A DNA stretch of 64,000 bases, taken from assembly GCA_950097015.1 (NCBI GenBank), contig CATNEN010000007.1:7422001-7486000 (forward strand), written 5' to 3'. The stretch comes from Macrostomum hystrix. Its lineage: Eukaryota > Platyhelminthes > Macrostomidae. The position numbers were made by a program, and so were the translations under genes. This document shows, one piece after another, positions 1 through 11,520 of the stretch. Positions within the stretch are counted from its first letter, which is position 1. Each line of letters starts with the position of its first letter. The notes below the pieces were generated by a model that worked only from the letters and a program-made list of their open reading frames with translations, was not told the DNA's origin and searched no databases.

Positions 1-658
1 CTCGGCCTATTACCGCGGCGCGGTTGGCGCCCTACTCGTCTACGACATCTCCAAGCACGAGACCTACGAGAGCTGCGACCGCTGGCTGCGCGAGCTGCGC
101 GATCACGCGGACCCCGGCACCGTGGTGGCTCTGGTTGGCAACAAGTGCGACCTGCGCCACCTGCGCTCGGTGCCGGCCGATGAGGCGCGCGCCTTCGCCG
201 AGCGGAACAATCTCAGCTTCATGGAGACCAGCGCCCTGGATGCCACCAACGTTGAAGAGGCCTTCGTGCAGATTCTAACGGGTGAATAGGCAGACTTGGG
301 GTCTACTAACTAGCGCCTATAAATTTGTCACAAATTGTCTCCCTAAGGTCCGGAGCTCGAACCACTGGGCTACAAGCTCTTAATGAAAATGAAGTCGCTA
401 AATACTGAATTTACTGCCTAATCCCAACGAAATACACCCAAAACTTTATTTTATACGCTTACTTTGCAAATTGTCCATCACGTGACGGCTCTGAGCCAAT
501 GGCGTCACTGCCTCCTTTCAGGCATCTACCGCATCATCAGCGCCCGCCAGCTGCGCGACGACACCCTCGGATCCGCGGCTCTGCCGCCGCAGCGGTCCAC
601 AGTCAGCCTGGGCACCGCGCAGCAGCAGGACAGCAAGAAGCGCTGCTGCAGCTCCTAG
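1..658 (+). CDS. RAB11: Rab11 small GTPase, 3' part (two exons, 5' end outside window)
   Basis: This is the C-terminal half of a Rab11-type GTPase, which directs recycling-endosome and trans-Golgi vesicle traffic. The first exon is read from base 2 and ends at 281. It begins [15 protein letters not shown], a Rab11 hallmark following the switch II region, continues with RELRDHAD, the guanine-binding G4 motif NKCD (usually NKSD) and G5 motif ETSAL, and ends in ILT. The donor GTGAAT is at 282 and the acceptor TTTCAG ends at 521, giving a 240-bp intron. The second exon (522-658) restores [10 protein letters not shown] in frame, equivalent to the EIYRIVS of vertebrate Rab11, and ends in KKRCCSS, a C-terminal double cysteine suitable for geranylgeranylation. 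The hypervariable tail between them is not conserved. Switch I and the P-loop lie upstream of the window. Identification is firm; the subtype (a versus b) cannot be assigned outside vertebrates. Confidence 0.95.
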
Positions 659-783
659 TCCTCGGTTCGATAATCAGCTGCTGCTTCAATTTGCACCTGA
701 TACCCAGCTTACAAACTGCCACTCACTTTTTCGTGTATTTTTAAAACTATCATTTGTCAAGAAGTGTAACGATTCCCAATCCA

Positions 784-1720
784 AAGATTTCCCGATTCAA
801 TGATTTCCCAATTCAAAGATTTCCCAATTCAAAGATTTCCCAATTGAAAGATTTCCCAATTCAATGATTTCCCAATTCAAAGATTTCCCAATTCAAAGAT
901 TTCCCAATTCAATGATTTCCCAATTCAATGATTTCCCAATTCAAAGATTTCCCAATTCAATGATTTCCTAATTCAAAGATTTCCCAATTCAATGATTTCC
1001 CAATTCAAAGATTTCCCAATTCAAAGATTTCCCAATTCAAAGATTTCCCAATTTAAAGATTTCCCAATTCAAAGATTTCCCAATTCAAAGATTTCCCAAT
1101 TTAAAGATTTCCCAATTCAAAGATTTCCCAATTCAAAGATTTCCCAATTCAAAGATTTCCCAATTCAATGATTTCCCAATTCAAAGATTTCCCAATTCAA
1201 AGATTTCCCAATTCAAAGATTTCCCAATTCAATGATTTCCTAATTCAAAGATTTCCCAATTCAAAGATTTCCCAATTTAAAGATTTCCCAATTCAAAGAT
1301 TTCCCAATTCAAAGATTTCCCAATTTAAAGATTTCCCAATTCAAAGATTTCCCAATTCAAAGATTTCCCAATTCAATGATTTCCCAATTCAAAGATTTCC
1401 CAATTCAAAGATTTCCCAATTCAAAGATTTCCCAATTCAAAGATTTCCCAATTCAAAGATTTCCCAATTCAATGATTTCCCAATTCAAAGATTTCCTAAT
1501 TTAATGATTTCCCAATTCAAAGATTTCCCAATTCAAAGATTTCCCAATTCATTGATTTCCCAATTCAAAGATTTCCCAATTCAAAGATTTCCCAATTCAA
1601 AGATTTCTTAATTCAATGATTTCCCAATTCAAAGATTTCCCAATTCATTGATTTCCCAATTCAAAGATTTCCCAATTCAATGATTTCCCAATTCAAAGAT
1701 TTCCCGATTCAATAGTTTTC
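784..1720. repeat. 16-bp minisatellite downstream of Rab11
   Basis: About 58 head-to-tail units of GATTTCCCAATTCAAA. The main variants are AATG for AAAG at the unit join, TTTAAA for TTCAAA, and a few TTCCTAATT. Both outermost units carry the same change, CCCGATTC, so the array is bounded by matching edge variants. Because 16 is not a multiple of three, an open frame through it (1168-1611) has a 16-residue period and is not taken as a gene. Confidence 0.97.
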
Positions 1721-2680
1721 CAAGTCACATAATTCCAAAGTCAACCATTTCCAAATTTAAAAAGTTTCTAGAACTAGAAAAACCCAAAAGCAGGTATTTC
1801 AACCTTTTTCTTTGTACTGGTACCAACCTATTCTTCAGTAACACGAGTATATTTTAGATGTCACATGCGTGCAATCCTGCCCTGTGTGTGCCGTCGCTGC
1901 TGCTGCTGCTGCTGCTGTTCCAAAGCATCTAAAACATTTTTTAGTTTTTTTTCACCTCTCACTGTCTATTTTATTCTGAAACCAGAGCGTCTGGTTTTGC
2001 TCAAAGTTCAATTTTAGGATTGGGTTATTATCAGTAGAGGACACGGACTATCAAATCGCCTTTTGCCTATCCTACTACTGTCAGCAAGGCGGGTCCTACT
2101 GTGCTAAATAAAACTGTGATTTGGGAACACTTTTATTTTTTAAAACCTACTTTAACGCATGCTTCACACATTCATTTTCTTAACGAAATGTTACCCTTAT
2201 TATTTCCTACCTTTTACCCTCATTTTTTATGCAAGATATATTTGTATATTTTGTTTATTCAGTTATTATCTCCTACGTTAAGGCTGTGTTAAGTTTTAAC
2301 CATTGTTGCAACGAATTGTTACATAACTTACATTCGACTTCAGCTGGATTTGGTGTTCAATGGAAACTTTTTTTAAAGAACTCGAACAAAAGTTTTTCTG
2401 CTTTGCTTTATTTTACTCGTAGTTGCGGACTGAACAGCAAAGAACTTACTTCACTCCTTATCTTGTACCTTTGTGTCGGCGTGATCTGCAATGCCAAAAA
2501 GACTTTGCAGCCTTTCACTGCTGTAGTAAACTAACAAAATAAAAAAGAACATGTTCTTTTGTTTTGCAATTCTTTCTTTTTTGTGAAGATGTGCGATATT
2601 AAAGTTTAATTATATTGAGCAAGACAGTTCCCAATTAATTCAGTTCATCTAGCGATAAAATAGGAAAAATTAGGGCAGAA
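1721..2680. other. Intergenic DNA between Rab11 and Mlx; CTG run
   Basis: AT-rich DNA without a recognisable gene. It holds a (GCT)n run of about seven units near 1897-1917 and an AATAAA at 2107-2112. The AATAAA could serve a long Rab11 3' UTR, but it lies 1.4 kb past the stop and beyond the minisatellite, so this is only a possibility. Confidence 0.5.
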
Positions 2681-2813
2681 ATTTGTGTGGGTCTGGCGCC
2701 TGCCATCCCCCTGTCCATGGACTGCACAGCTGTACGCAGACTTTGAAAAATCGTTACGGCTGTGTTATTTGATAAACTTTGCATCTGTGGCATCAATTTC
2801 CCTGACCTTCAAG

Positions 2814-3434
2814 AGTTACAGAGCGCAGTCCAGGAGCGAGGCTGGGCAGCAGGAGCAGCAGCAGCGGCACGGCTCCGTCACCGACTCCGGCAGTCCGGGC
2901 AGTCCCAGCCAGCAGAAGCGCCGCGCGCATTCGCAGTCCGAGCAGCGCCGGCGCAACTCGATCAAAGTCGCCTACGCTGAGCTGGCCGCCCTGACCGGCT
3001 GCCCGGACCAGTCGGTGCCGGCCGTCCCGCCCGCCGATGCGGCTGGCCACCGTCCCAGCCGGGCGGCAGTCCTGCAGGCGGCCATCGGGCGAATCGAGTC
3101 GCTGGTCAGGCAGCGCGATCAGCGCGACCGTCAGCTGTCGGCTCTGCGCAAGCAGGCCGAGGCTGCGCGAATCATCAACTCGGGCTACAAACGACGCCGG
3201 CGCAGTCTGGCCGGTGATAGCGACGCGGCTGCCGCCAAGTTGGCCGTCTTTCGTCACGTGGTTGACTCCCTGGCCGCCTCGTTCGCCGAGCTGGTGGACG
3301 TCTCGGCTGGCTGCGACCGCCTGCTTGACGGCGTGCTGGACTGGCTGCAGACTCGCTGCTCGGCTGCTCAGCTGGCCTATTTGGGCGAGGAGGCATTGTC
3401 GAGGCACTTGCCAGCGAGTTCGCCGAGATCTTGA
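2814..3434 (+). CDS. MLX: Mlx-like bHLH-zip transcription factor, 3' exon
   Basis: The encoded protein matches Max-like protein X, the partner of MondoA/ChREBP in glucose-responsive transcription. From 2919 the basic region reads RRAHSQSEQRRRNSIK and keeps the His, Glu and Arg residues that contact E-box DNA. The loop is longer than usual and rich in Pro/Ala. Helix 2 (SRAAVLQAAIGRIESLV) runs into a zipper with the Mlx-type ALRKQAEAARIINSGY. The rest (FRHVVDSLAASFAEL ... LDWLQTRC) matches the Mlx C-terminal dimerisation and cytoplasmic-localisation domain, which Max and Myc lack; this separates Mlx from Max. The stop is at 3432-3434. The 5' boundary is uncertain: an acceptor-like site ends at 2813, another CAG ends at 2829, and upstream exons were not found. 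An antisense open frame over 2793-3407 is a shadow of the high GC content. Confidence 0.86.
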   Translation, partial: SYRAQSRSEAGQQEQQQRHGSVTDSGSPGSPSQQKRRAHSQSEQRRRNSIKVAYAELAALTGCPDQSVPAVPPADAAGHRPSRAAVLQAAIGRIESLVRQRDQRDRQLSALRKQAEAARIINSGYKRRRRSLAGDSDAAAAKLAVFRHVVDSLAASFAELVDVSAGCDRLLDGVLDWLQTRCSAAQLAYLGEEALSRHLPASSPRS

Positions 3435-3500
3435 CCTTCGCGTCCAGTTTTATTTTGATAGAATGAGTCAGTATTTTGGTCAAGTTCTAAATAAGTTATA

Positions 3501-3506
3501 AATAAA
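3501..3506 (+). promoter_or_regulatory. Polyadenylation signal of Mlx
   Basis: AATAAA lies 67 bases past the Mlx stop codon, followed by a T/GT-rich stretch (TTTTTATGTGGG). Position and context fit a 3' end signal. Confidence 0.6.
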
Positions 3507-5850
3507 TCGTTACTTTTTATGTGGGCTTCCAATTGATGATTTTTGTACTGCAGCTGTTAGATTTTACATCATAGTTTTTTAAATACAAAATTAGCAAAAT
3601 GCAAAAGAATTTCTTCTTTTATTCACTGCTGGTGCTGTTTTATTCGCTTGAGCTTTTCATGCACTCGTTTATGTATGAACGTCAACTGCTTTCAGCCTTT
3701 CAATTCGTTGTTTAATAATCATTATACCATTGAAAGCTAATTAGTAAACAGAGTACATAAAATCCCAATTCGCTTTTTTGTATTCCAGTTTTGCAATAAA
3801 GAGCTAGGCAATTCAGTACTGCTCAATTTTTGTCATTAGACACAAAACCTCTTGTGTAGTTTATTTGTTTTATTTGTGAATTATCTTGTGTATGATTTAA
3901 AACGCACATAATATTTGACTTTTGGTGCAATAAAATCGGTTCTAAGAAGGAAGATTAATATTGCTTAATTTCGGAAAAAAATATTTTACAGTCTTCTTTT
4001 CTGCACAAAAATGTATGTGGAGCTTATCATTATTTCTTATTTAAGATCTAGGCGCGTCGATATATGTTTTCTTAAGTAGCATTAAGTAGCATAATACTAA
4101 TTTTTACTGAGAAGAATGCAGTACTATAGGATAACCAAAAAATAATGTGCTATTGTACACAGTACATTTAAATTACTTCATAATATGTATGAAAAGACTA
4201 AGTTCTGTTTTCTGGGTTAAGTATACAATTCAATCACCAATTATTTTTGTTTTATTTGTTATTATTATCAGCTCTAGGGTACAGACCTAGGAAAAATTTA
4301 TATAGACAACTTAAAAATTAACTTTGCCGATCAAACTTCTATATAATAACAGTCATAGCATTTTAAACAAAATGCAGAATCCAGAAAAAAATAAATCATA
4401 TCGTGCTTTTTAGTGTAGAAAGTATCTGCACTAAAGGACCTTTCAGGATTTATAGCTATTCTTAAAAAAGTATAAAGAAAAAATATGAGGGACTTTGACT
4501 TAGCTTTATACAAGATCCAAAAAACTTTCAATGTCTTTTTTATAAGTTTTTCAGTTTTTTCTTTACACCAAGGCTGTCATCAGTTTCAGCAAGCAAGCAT
4601 TTTAAGATGAAAATCTAGACATTTTTCTAACTCGCTAATTTTTTTCAACTCGCCGCGAAAATCTCCACGAAAGCCTGTATTAGGAAATAATTCTCTGAGA
4701 ATCATAAGTTTTGAATATAATTCGTCCCTCCTTTTGAATGCTCCCTCAATATGTACATGCGAGCTATGAAAATATTGCATTGAGGTTGAGATCACAGTGA
4801 GATTCAGAAAACCAATCATGTGCACACAATGAATATTAGTGGATAGCCAGTGAACAGCAAGTAACGGAAATATCGTGCATTACAGTAAAATAGGGAGACA
4901 AATTCGTCAGTGAGTTTTCGTCAACTCCCATCTTAGGTTTTAGTGGAAACTTCGTCAACGGCAGCAAACTCCTGTGAAAAGTTCGACAACCATTTCGACG
5001 AAAATATTTTTGACGATAACTCCATAAGCCGTGTTACATCCTGCTGCACTGCTAGTGCTAGTGGTCTTTAAGTTATTTTTTGAGCTTCACTTTTTGCCCT
5101 TTAAATCCTAAAGCTAAAATTTAAATCCGATTTTTTAGAATTATCGCTTCACAAATTAAACAAAATTCATAGCTAGCAGTATGTGATGGAAGAAACATAT
5201 TCTAAAAATGACCCCATAATATAAATTATTAACCGTTTACAATCCTTTGTTGAAAAACGCTGAAAAGTTAAGTACATGTATAATTTAATGAATTTAATTT
5301 TTATGTCGTTAATGCATATATGGAAGTTTAAACGGTCCGGAGACTGGATCCAAACTTATTACACGTAACCTAATCATTAAAGAATACTCTTGTAGTTAGC
5401 ATCATTTAGTAGTTAGTGTATTAAAATAATTTTATGCATTTTAACCATTAAATGTGGTATTTAACCCACAACGTAGTATATTTCTCTGACACATTAACAA
5501 GATAATAATTTATGCTTTCATTGGTTGGTATGAACTGTGGAAGAGCTAGCCACAGGTTAAAAAGTATAGTTTGTGTTAGGATTTATAGTAGAAGCATCAC
5601 TCATTGTTTTGATCATTTACTGCGGCCTCTGAACTCAAGTGTTGGAGTTTATGGGTCTTCTTTGTGCTGCTGTAATTGTAAGTAATTATTTATTTATTAA
5701 TACCTTAAAAACTTAATATGAAAATAAACACTTGTCAATTATAAAGTTAATAAATGTATCTATTCACAATCTCTGTTGCCAAAATAGACCTAGTAAATCG
5801 TGTTGTATTATACTTTATGCAGTACCACCTACAGAGATTGCCAAAAAAGT
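3507..5850. other. AT-rich intergenic DNA
   Basis: About 2.3 kb with no repeat array and no recognisable exon. Short open frames at 4331-4531 and 4586-4825 on - have no family resemblance that I can see. This is the longest stretch in the first half of the window that is neither genic nor visibly repetitive. Confidence 0.5.
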
Positions 5851-7380
5851 AGTCAGTCATTCAGCCTCTTCATATCAGCAGGCTCAATTGCCTGAAAGTG
5901 TTGAGTGCAACCTCTGGCAAAAATAATTCTGCCCAATGACTTCAGAGCAGCATTGGAAGTGTAAAACTCATTTCCAATAAGAATATTGATTCCTCTGGTC
6001 AACATAAAATTCTGGTAGAGTGTAGCTTGAATGCAAAACAAGATGGCTAGAGTGAAGTGTTTACCATCCTTGTTGTGAAGGGTATCATAAAAGTATAGCA
6101 GAAAATTGTTGATATCAACAGGCATTGCAATTGTCAAATCAAACCTGCAGTATGTCAGTGTCAAAGTTGTAGATTGAATCTGGCTTGCTATGTCAACAAA
6201 AACGATGACTAGTGCGAGTCATTACATTGACTTTAAACTTAGGCTGGCCATCAGAGGATGTTCTAGTCTTGACAATCTCTCTAGGATAAGTGATACCAGA
6301 ACCATAGTACTTTACCAAAACTCAAGTGCCAACCTGGAAGTTAACATTTAAGCAGTTCAAATGTCCTCAACATTAGTAGCACTATTCCCCATGATAGGGT
6401 CTTCTCTGGCTGTTGAAAAAGTTGCACAAATAGCAGTTGTAACACCACTTAATATGAACCACTGATGGTCCTTCTTTATACCAGGAAAATCAGATATCAA
6501 AGTACATCATGCCATTGTTGCTCAACCTCCTGCATGCCAATGAAGTCGCACAAAAATGTTGCAGGTTCTGGCTGTCTCAAAAACTCATGTACATTGTTTG
6601 ACGCAAATTCATGTGTAGCCAAACATAGAGCTTGAGTGTCCCACCTAGACTTAGTGTGCAGTGGCAATGGCAAAAAAAATTTTATGGCATGAACTGCAGG
6701 TGAAACTTGTTGCACAGTAATGATGCCATCTTAAACATGAAGCAGTTTTTAATTAAGAAGCTGGCCCATTGCTCCAAATGTGAAAATACATGCCTGGAGT
6801 TAGGCCTAAGAATTCTGTAAAAGTTGCTGTAGAAACATGCAAAGATTCGAAAGTATGAGTTAGGTGCTCTGGCTGGTGTATAATAAATAATGAATCATAT
6901 GGTGGGATATAATATAACAACAGTGTGCAATTGTCACAAAAGGCAGGCCTGCATGCATAGCTTACTGTCAGGCCAAGAGTACATGACAGCAGTTTTATAA
7001 TAGGAAAAACTGGAACAGCTAACTACCAAAAAGGAGAAAACTAGATATAGGGTTGCAGGAAGGTGCATATTTGTATATTATACAAGACTGAGTAAAGCAA
7101 TTCGCATTCACCATATGCACTTCTTCAGGCCAATGACGCTGGCATATGCCTATGAATTTGGTAACTGTCTGAAAGTTAGGTATATGAGGTACATAATATT
7201 TTGAATTTTGCAAAGGCAGAAAGAGTAACAATCTGAAGACAGCATATTGTGTAGTGCCTGAATCTGGCTTCGAAGGGCATTGGTCCATCTCTTGATCTTG
7301 AAATCGTCATTTGTCCAGGCTGGTAGGGAAAAGAGCAAAATGAGTAGGTTGCTCTTTATGCAGGCCAAATGGATTGACAA
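5850..7380 (-). pseudogene. Decayed transposon-derived gene with DUF3504-like domain
   Basis: Several open segments on - are interrupted by stops and frame changes. The segment 6164-5853 reads FLLYFYDTLHNKDGKHFT, then INILIGNEFYTSNAALKSL and GRIIFARG. This pattern fits the DUF3504-like domain of ZMYM2/QRICH1 and Crypton-related proteins, where a short region with NKDG is followed by a basic stretch. Just 5' of it, in another frame and broken by stops, come VLVKYYGSG, ITYPREIVKTRTSSDGQ, FKVNVMTR and SKPDSIYNF. These resemble the C-terminal tail common in animal transposon proteins (VGxxVLVKY ... VxxM ... WPxxxDxxxY). Further upstream are IKKDHQWFILSG and an open stretch of about 87 codons at roughly 7010-6740 without a start. 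At least two elements may be nested here. No terminal repeats were located. It lies upstream of PDHX on the opposite strand, possibly in that gene's first intron. Confidence 0.6.
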
Positions 7381-7694
7381 ATTATATTCTAATATTAAAT
7401 ATCCCTAATTGACTAGCAGACAAAATGGCTAATACCGTGACCAGTTTAGTATATTTTTTCTCATGAAAAATACATTGAGTTTGTCAGGGTATTAATTTCG
7501 GAGTATATTTTTTTAATAAAGTTTTAAATGACAATTATTTTATATCGCAAATTAACAAAAAACTACACATAGTGACTCAGTGAGACATAACCAATGCTCT
7601 CTTCCATAAATATTTAGGCCTTTTCTCACATCCGCATCATATATCAGCATCATAAAAGCTTACTCCATACCATATCCTTCCCCTGACATCTCAG

Positions 7695-9233
7695 ACTCCA
7701 CCAGCATCCGAATGCCCTCCTTGTCGCCCACAATGTCCGAGGGCACAATTGTGAAGTGGCACAAGGCTGAAGGTGAAGCTGTACGACCTGGCGATGTTCT
7801 GTGCGATATCCAAACTGACAAGGCCGTCGTATCCTTTGAATTCGAGGATGACGGCGTCCTTGCCTGCGTGCTTCGCGCAGATGGCTCGTCTGGCTCCGTT
7901 GGTGACGTCATCGCCGTCATGGCCGACCCTGGCGAAGACTGGCGCGCTGTGGCCGCCGAAGCTGCCAAGTCACCACCAGCACCGTGCCCCGCCGAGAAAT
8001 CGAAGATGCCTGCACAGCCCGTGGCAGCGTCTCCTGACCCGACATCTTCAGCACCCTCGCCATCAAGATCATCTTCCCCGCCTCGCCGCGTTGGCCCGGC
8101 GGCGCAGCTGCTCCTGCGGCTGCATCACCTGGCCGCTAGCGACCTGCGCGCCTCGGGCCCGCACGGCACCCTGCTGAAGTCCGACGTTGTTGCCTACGTC
8201 AAGTCCGCTCCGCCAGCCGCTGCCGCCGCCACCGTTGCGCCTGCCCTTCCTCAGGCGGCTCCCGTGGTTAAGCCCGCCACCCCAGTGTCCGGTCCCACCG
8301 TCAGCCGTCCGGCGATGTCACCGCTGGAGCCTCGCACGCCGCCAGGCTACTTGGACCACCCGGTGGCGCCCGGCCTGCGCGACTGGGCAGCCCTCCAGAC
8401 GGCAATCAAGTCGACTGTGCCGCACGCCTACGCCACTGTCGCCTGCCGCCCGCGCCTGCCGGCGTCTATGAAAATTGCAGCTTCGACGAAAGGCGTCAAT
8501 GGCGTTGCCGCCTCGCCGATAGTTGCCTTGGCCGTGCGCGCCCTAGCCAGTGCATTGTCCTCTGCCAGCAATGGTGGCGGCGACCCAGTGAACATCGGTG
8601 TGCTTCTGCTGGCTGCCCAGTCGCTGCCTCGCCTGATCCGGCTGCCGCGCGCTCAGGCGCTGGGCCTGGCTGAGATCTCCAAACGGCTGGCCGCTGCCGA
8701 AGGCTCCGCCGACAACAGCTCTGGCCCGCTGGGAGCCATGTGAGTTGGGGCCCAACTGATCGGAGTCCAGTTTTGTTGATTGGCTGATAAGGAGTAGGCT
8801 CAGCGCTATCCCTGCAAACACAAGACAATTTTTAATGCGCTTGGTCAGGCATTTGAGAGTAAAATAGGATACTCGTATATCATTTCACCTGAACTCTTCC
8901 CGCCCACACAGCGTGTGCGACCTGTCCGTCCACGGCGCCGTGCAGTTCGCCCACCTTCCCTTGCACCCGGAGGCTCCTCTCCTGCTGACTGTCGGCCAGC
9001 AGTCGTCATCGTCGCCACCATCGGTGCGTCTGGGGCTCACCGTCGACTCGCGCAGATTCGACCACGCCGAAGCGGCCGCTTTGCTCGGCACCCTCGCCGC
9101 TGGCATTGAGAATCCCCTACTGGGACTGTCCGGCGGCGGCTTCATCGACAAGTCGCCCGCCGCTTCGACAGCACCGAGTGCGGGCGTCGGCATTGTTGGC
9201 TCCGACCTGCTACAGCTGGGACTGGACGATTGA
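7695..9233 (+). CDS. PDHX: Pyruvate dehydrogenase protein X component (E3-binding protein)
   Basis: PDHX is the structural subunit that anchors dihydrolipoamide dehydrogenase (E3) to the mitochondrial pyruvate dehydrogenase core. An acceptor (CATCTCAG) ends at 7694. From 7712 comes MPSLSPTMSEGTIVKW, the start of a lipoyl domain, with the lipoylated lysine in DIQTDKAVV (residue 37 from that Met). After an Ala/Pro-rich linker comes a peripheral subunit-binding domain (HHLAASDLRASGPHG then LLKSDVVAYV), then a degenerate acyltransferase-like domain. The donor GTGAGT is at 8740 and the acceptor CACACAG ends at 8911 (172-bp intron). The second exon ends ENPLLGL ... LGLDD. Where catalytic E2 has DHRxxDG, this protein has TVDSRRFDHAEA, so the catalytic His is absent, as in PDHX (DSRVVDD). 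That favours PDHX over the E2 DLAT. The exon with the mitochondrial presequence was not found. Confidence 0.9.
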
Positions 9234-9670
9234 CACTCGTTTTTTCATCTATCAAAAATGATCAGTATAGAGCCCTAGCGTTTTTGTCCAGGAAGGAAAA
9301 AGTGTGTAATGATTAAACTTTACACTACCTGGGAATCTGTTCTATAAAATACTTGCTCCTACAAGTAACTAGGAATTTCGTAATTAAAAGACTAAAACTG
9401 ATTGAATCCGTAAATTAGAAATTAATAGCAAAATGGTTTTCTCTGTCTCTCATTTATCAGTTATTATTAGAATTTTCTCACTCGCGTCTGCCTACTTAAA
9501 AGTAGTGTTTTAGAATTTTATTAATGCTTTAGAAATCTAACTTGTCTGAAGACTGTCGCCACTGCATCGTATCACAATTCAGAAATGTTCTCTTGGCCTC
9601 TGTAACTTTAGTCCCTTTGTGCTCGTCTCGAAACTGGTTATCTGCACACAGATAGTTATATGCGACCAGA

Positions 9671-9680
9671 AATAAATAAA
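9671..9680 (+). promoter_or_regulatory. Tandem polyadenylation signals of PDHX
   Basis: Two overlapping AATAAA hexamers (9671-9676, 9675-9680) lie about 440 bases past the PDHX stop in AT-rich DNA. They are the best candidates for its 3' end; the interval 9234-9670 shows nothing else and is read as 3' UTR. Confidence 0.5.
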
Positions 9681-9811
9681 AATAACTATAAAACACACAT
9701 TTTACTATGCCATTAGATGACTGTTTTCACTAAAAAATCCGATGATATTTGAATATCCGGTTTATTTTGCGTCACAAATATTCGCTCCTTCCTTTCCTTC
9801 TCACTTAACAT

Positions 9812-10980
9812 ACTCTTCTGTCATTCCACCTCCGCTTCTGTCACTCAACCTCCTCTACTATCACTCCACTCTTGTGTCACTCCACCTCCTCTACTGTCAC
9901 TCCACCTCCTCTTCTGTCACTTCACCTCCTCTACTGTCACTCCACCTCCTCTACTGTCACTCCACCTCCTCTTCTGTCACTTCACCTCCTCTACTGTCAC
10001 TTCACCTCCTCTACTGTCACTCCACCTCCTCTACTGTCACTCCACCTCCTCTTCTGTCACTTCACCTCCTCTACTGTCACTCCACCTCCTCTACTGTCAC
10101 TCCACCTCCTCTACTGTCACTCCACCTCCTCTTCTGTCACTTCACCTCCTCTACTGTCACTCCACCTCCTCTTGTCACTTCACCTCCTCTACTGTCACTC
10201 CACCTCCTCTTCTGTCACTTCACCTCCTCTACTGTCACTCCACCTCCTCTACTGTCACTTCACCTCCTCTACTGTCACTCCACCTCCTCTTCTGTCACTT
10301 CACCTCCTCTACTGTCACTCCACCTCCTCTACTGTCACTTCACCTCCTCTACTGTCACTCCACCTCCTCTTCTGTCACTTCACCTCCTCTACTGTCACTC
10401 CACCTCCTCTACTGTCACTTCACCTCCTCTACTGTCACTCCACCTCCTCTACTGTCACTCCACCTCCTCTACTGTCACTCCACCTCCTCTACTGTCACTC
10501 CACCTCCTCTTCTGTCACTTCACCTCCTCTACTGTCACTCCACCTCCTCTTGTCACTCCACCTCCTCTACTGTCACTCCACCTCCTCTTCTGTCACTTCA
10601 CCTCCTCTACTGTCACTCCACCTCCTCTTGTCACTTCACCTCCTCTACTGTCACTCCACCTCCTCTTCTGTCACTTCACCTCCTCTACTGTCACTCCACC
10701 TCCTCTACTGTCACTTCACCTCCTCTACTGTCACTCCACCTCCTCTTCTGTCACTTCACCTCCTCTACTGTCACTCCACCTCCTCTACTGTCACTTCACC
10801 TCCTCTACTGTCACTCCACCTCCTCTTCTGTCACTTCACCTCCTCTACTGTCACTTCACCTCCTCTACTGTCACTCCACCTCCTCTTCTGTCACTTCACC
10901 TCCTCTACTGTCACTCCACCTCCTCTACTGTCACTCCACGCTTGTCATTCAACCTCCTTCTGTCACTCCACATCCTTTTC
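9812..10980. repeat. 20-bp pyrimidine-rich minisatellite
   Basis: About 57 units of CACCTCCTCTACTGTCACTC. Common variants are TTCTGTCACTT for the second half, and occasional 15-bp short units (CTCTTGTCACTT) that shift the phase. The + strand is strongly pyrimidine-biased. Two overlapping long open frames (9742-11061 and 9872-11044) are produced by the array; their 20-residue period equals three 20-bp units. Confidence 0.97.
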
Positions 10981-11333
10981 TGTTGGATCTTTTTATCACT
11001 CTTACTCCCCTCTCTCTCCTTTCAAGCTTTTACTCGTATATTAGGGTGGGCAAGTCTTTAGTCTTGCAGTTATTCTGAACAGAGTTTATGCTGTTCACCA
11101 GAAAATAGCAATTTGAGCCTTACGTACTTCTACGAGCAGTTTCCTTCTCTCGTCGCCTTTATTTAGGTCGCGGGGCTTTGCGAGCTAATCATCCGGCACA
11201 TGACAGTTACACAAAACTGACCGGTTAATTACAAGTTTTCCTGCATTCAAATCTGTCCGTTACAAGAATGCAAGAATGGAGCGCTTGGGGGTGCAGATTA
11301 TGCATTAAATATTCACGATCACTACAGTTTCTG
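10981..11333. other. Unique spacer after 20-bp array
   Basis: Mixed-composition DNA with no exon or repeat that I can support. Confidence 0.4.
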
Positions 11334-11520
11334 CGGATTGAACTAAACCAATTTCAGAACAGGCGTGCAATGAACTACACCGATTTCAGAACAGGCGTGC
11401 AATGAACTACACCGATTTCAGAACAGGCGTGCAATGAACTGCACCGATGTCAGAACAGGCGTGCAATGAACTGCACCGATGTCAGAACAGGCCTGCAATC
11501 AACCAGTTCGATTTCACAAG
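11334..11520. repeat. 32-bp repeat, about five copies
   Basis: The unit starts AACAGGCGTGCAATGAACTA and continues CACCGATTTCAG (32 bp). The first copies have ACTACACCGATTT, the next two ACTGCACCGATGT, and the last is diverged (CCTGCAATCAACCAGTTCGA). The change runs in blocks, as expected from recent local duplication. Confidence 0.9.

Noticed and set aside
345..385. tRNA-like sequence in the Rab11 intron (on -, TAGCCCAGTGGTTCGAGCTCC)
   Set aside because: A- and B-box words are fused without the normal spacing and no stem pairing was seen; possibly a SINE scrap but too short to call.
2793..3407. 204-codon open frame antisense to Mlx
   Set aside because: Shadow of a GC-rich coding exon; the sense frame has clear bHLH-zip homology.
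4586..4825. 79-codon open frame on -
   Set aside because: Reads like protein but matches no family I know; no supporting splice or regulatory signals.
9742..11061. 439- and 390-codon open frames rich in Leu/Ser/Thr/Pro
   Set aside because: Produced by the 20-bp array; two overlapping frames carry the same 20-residue repeat in shifted register.
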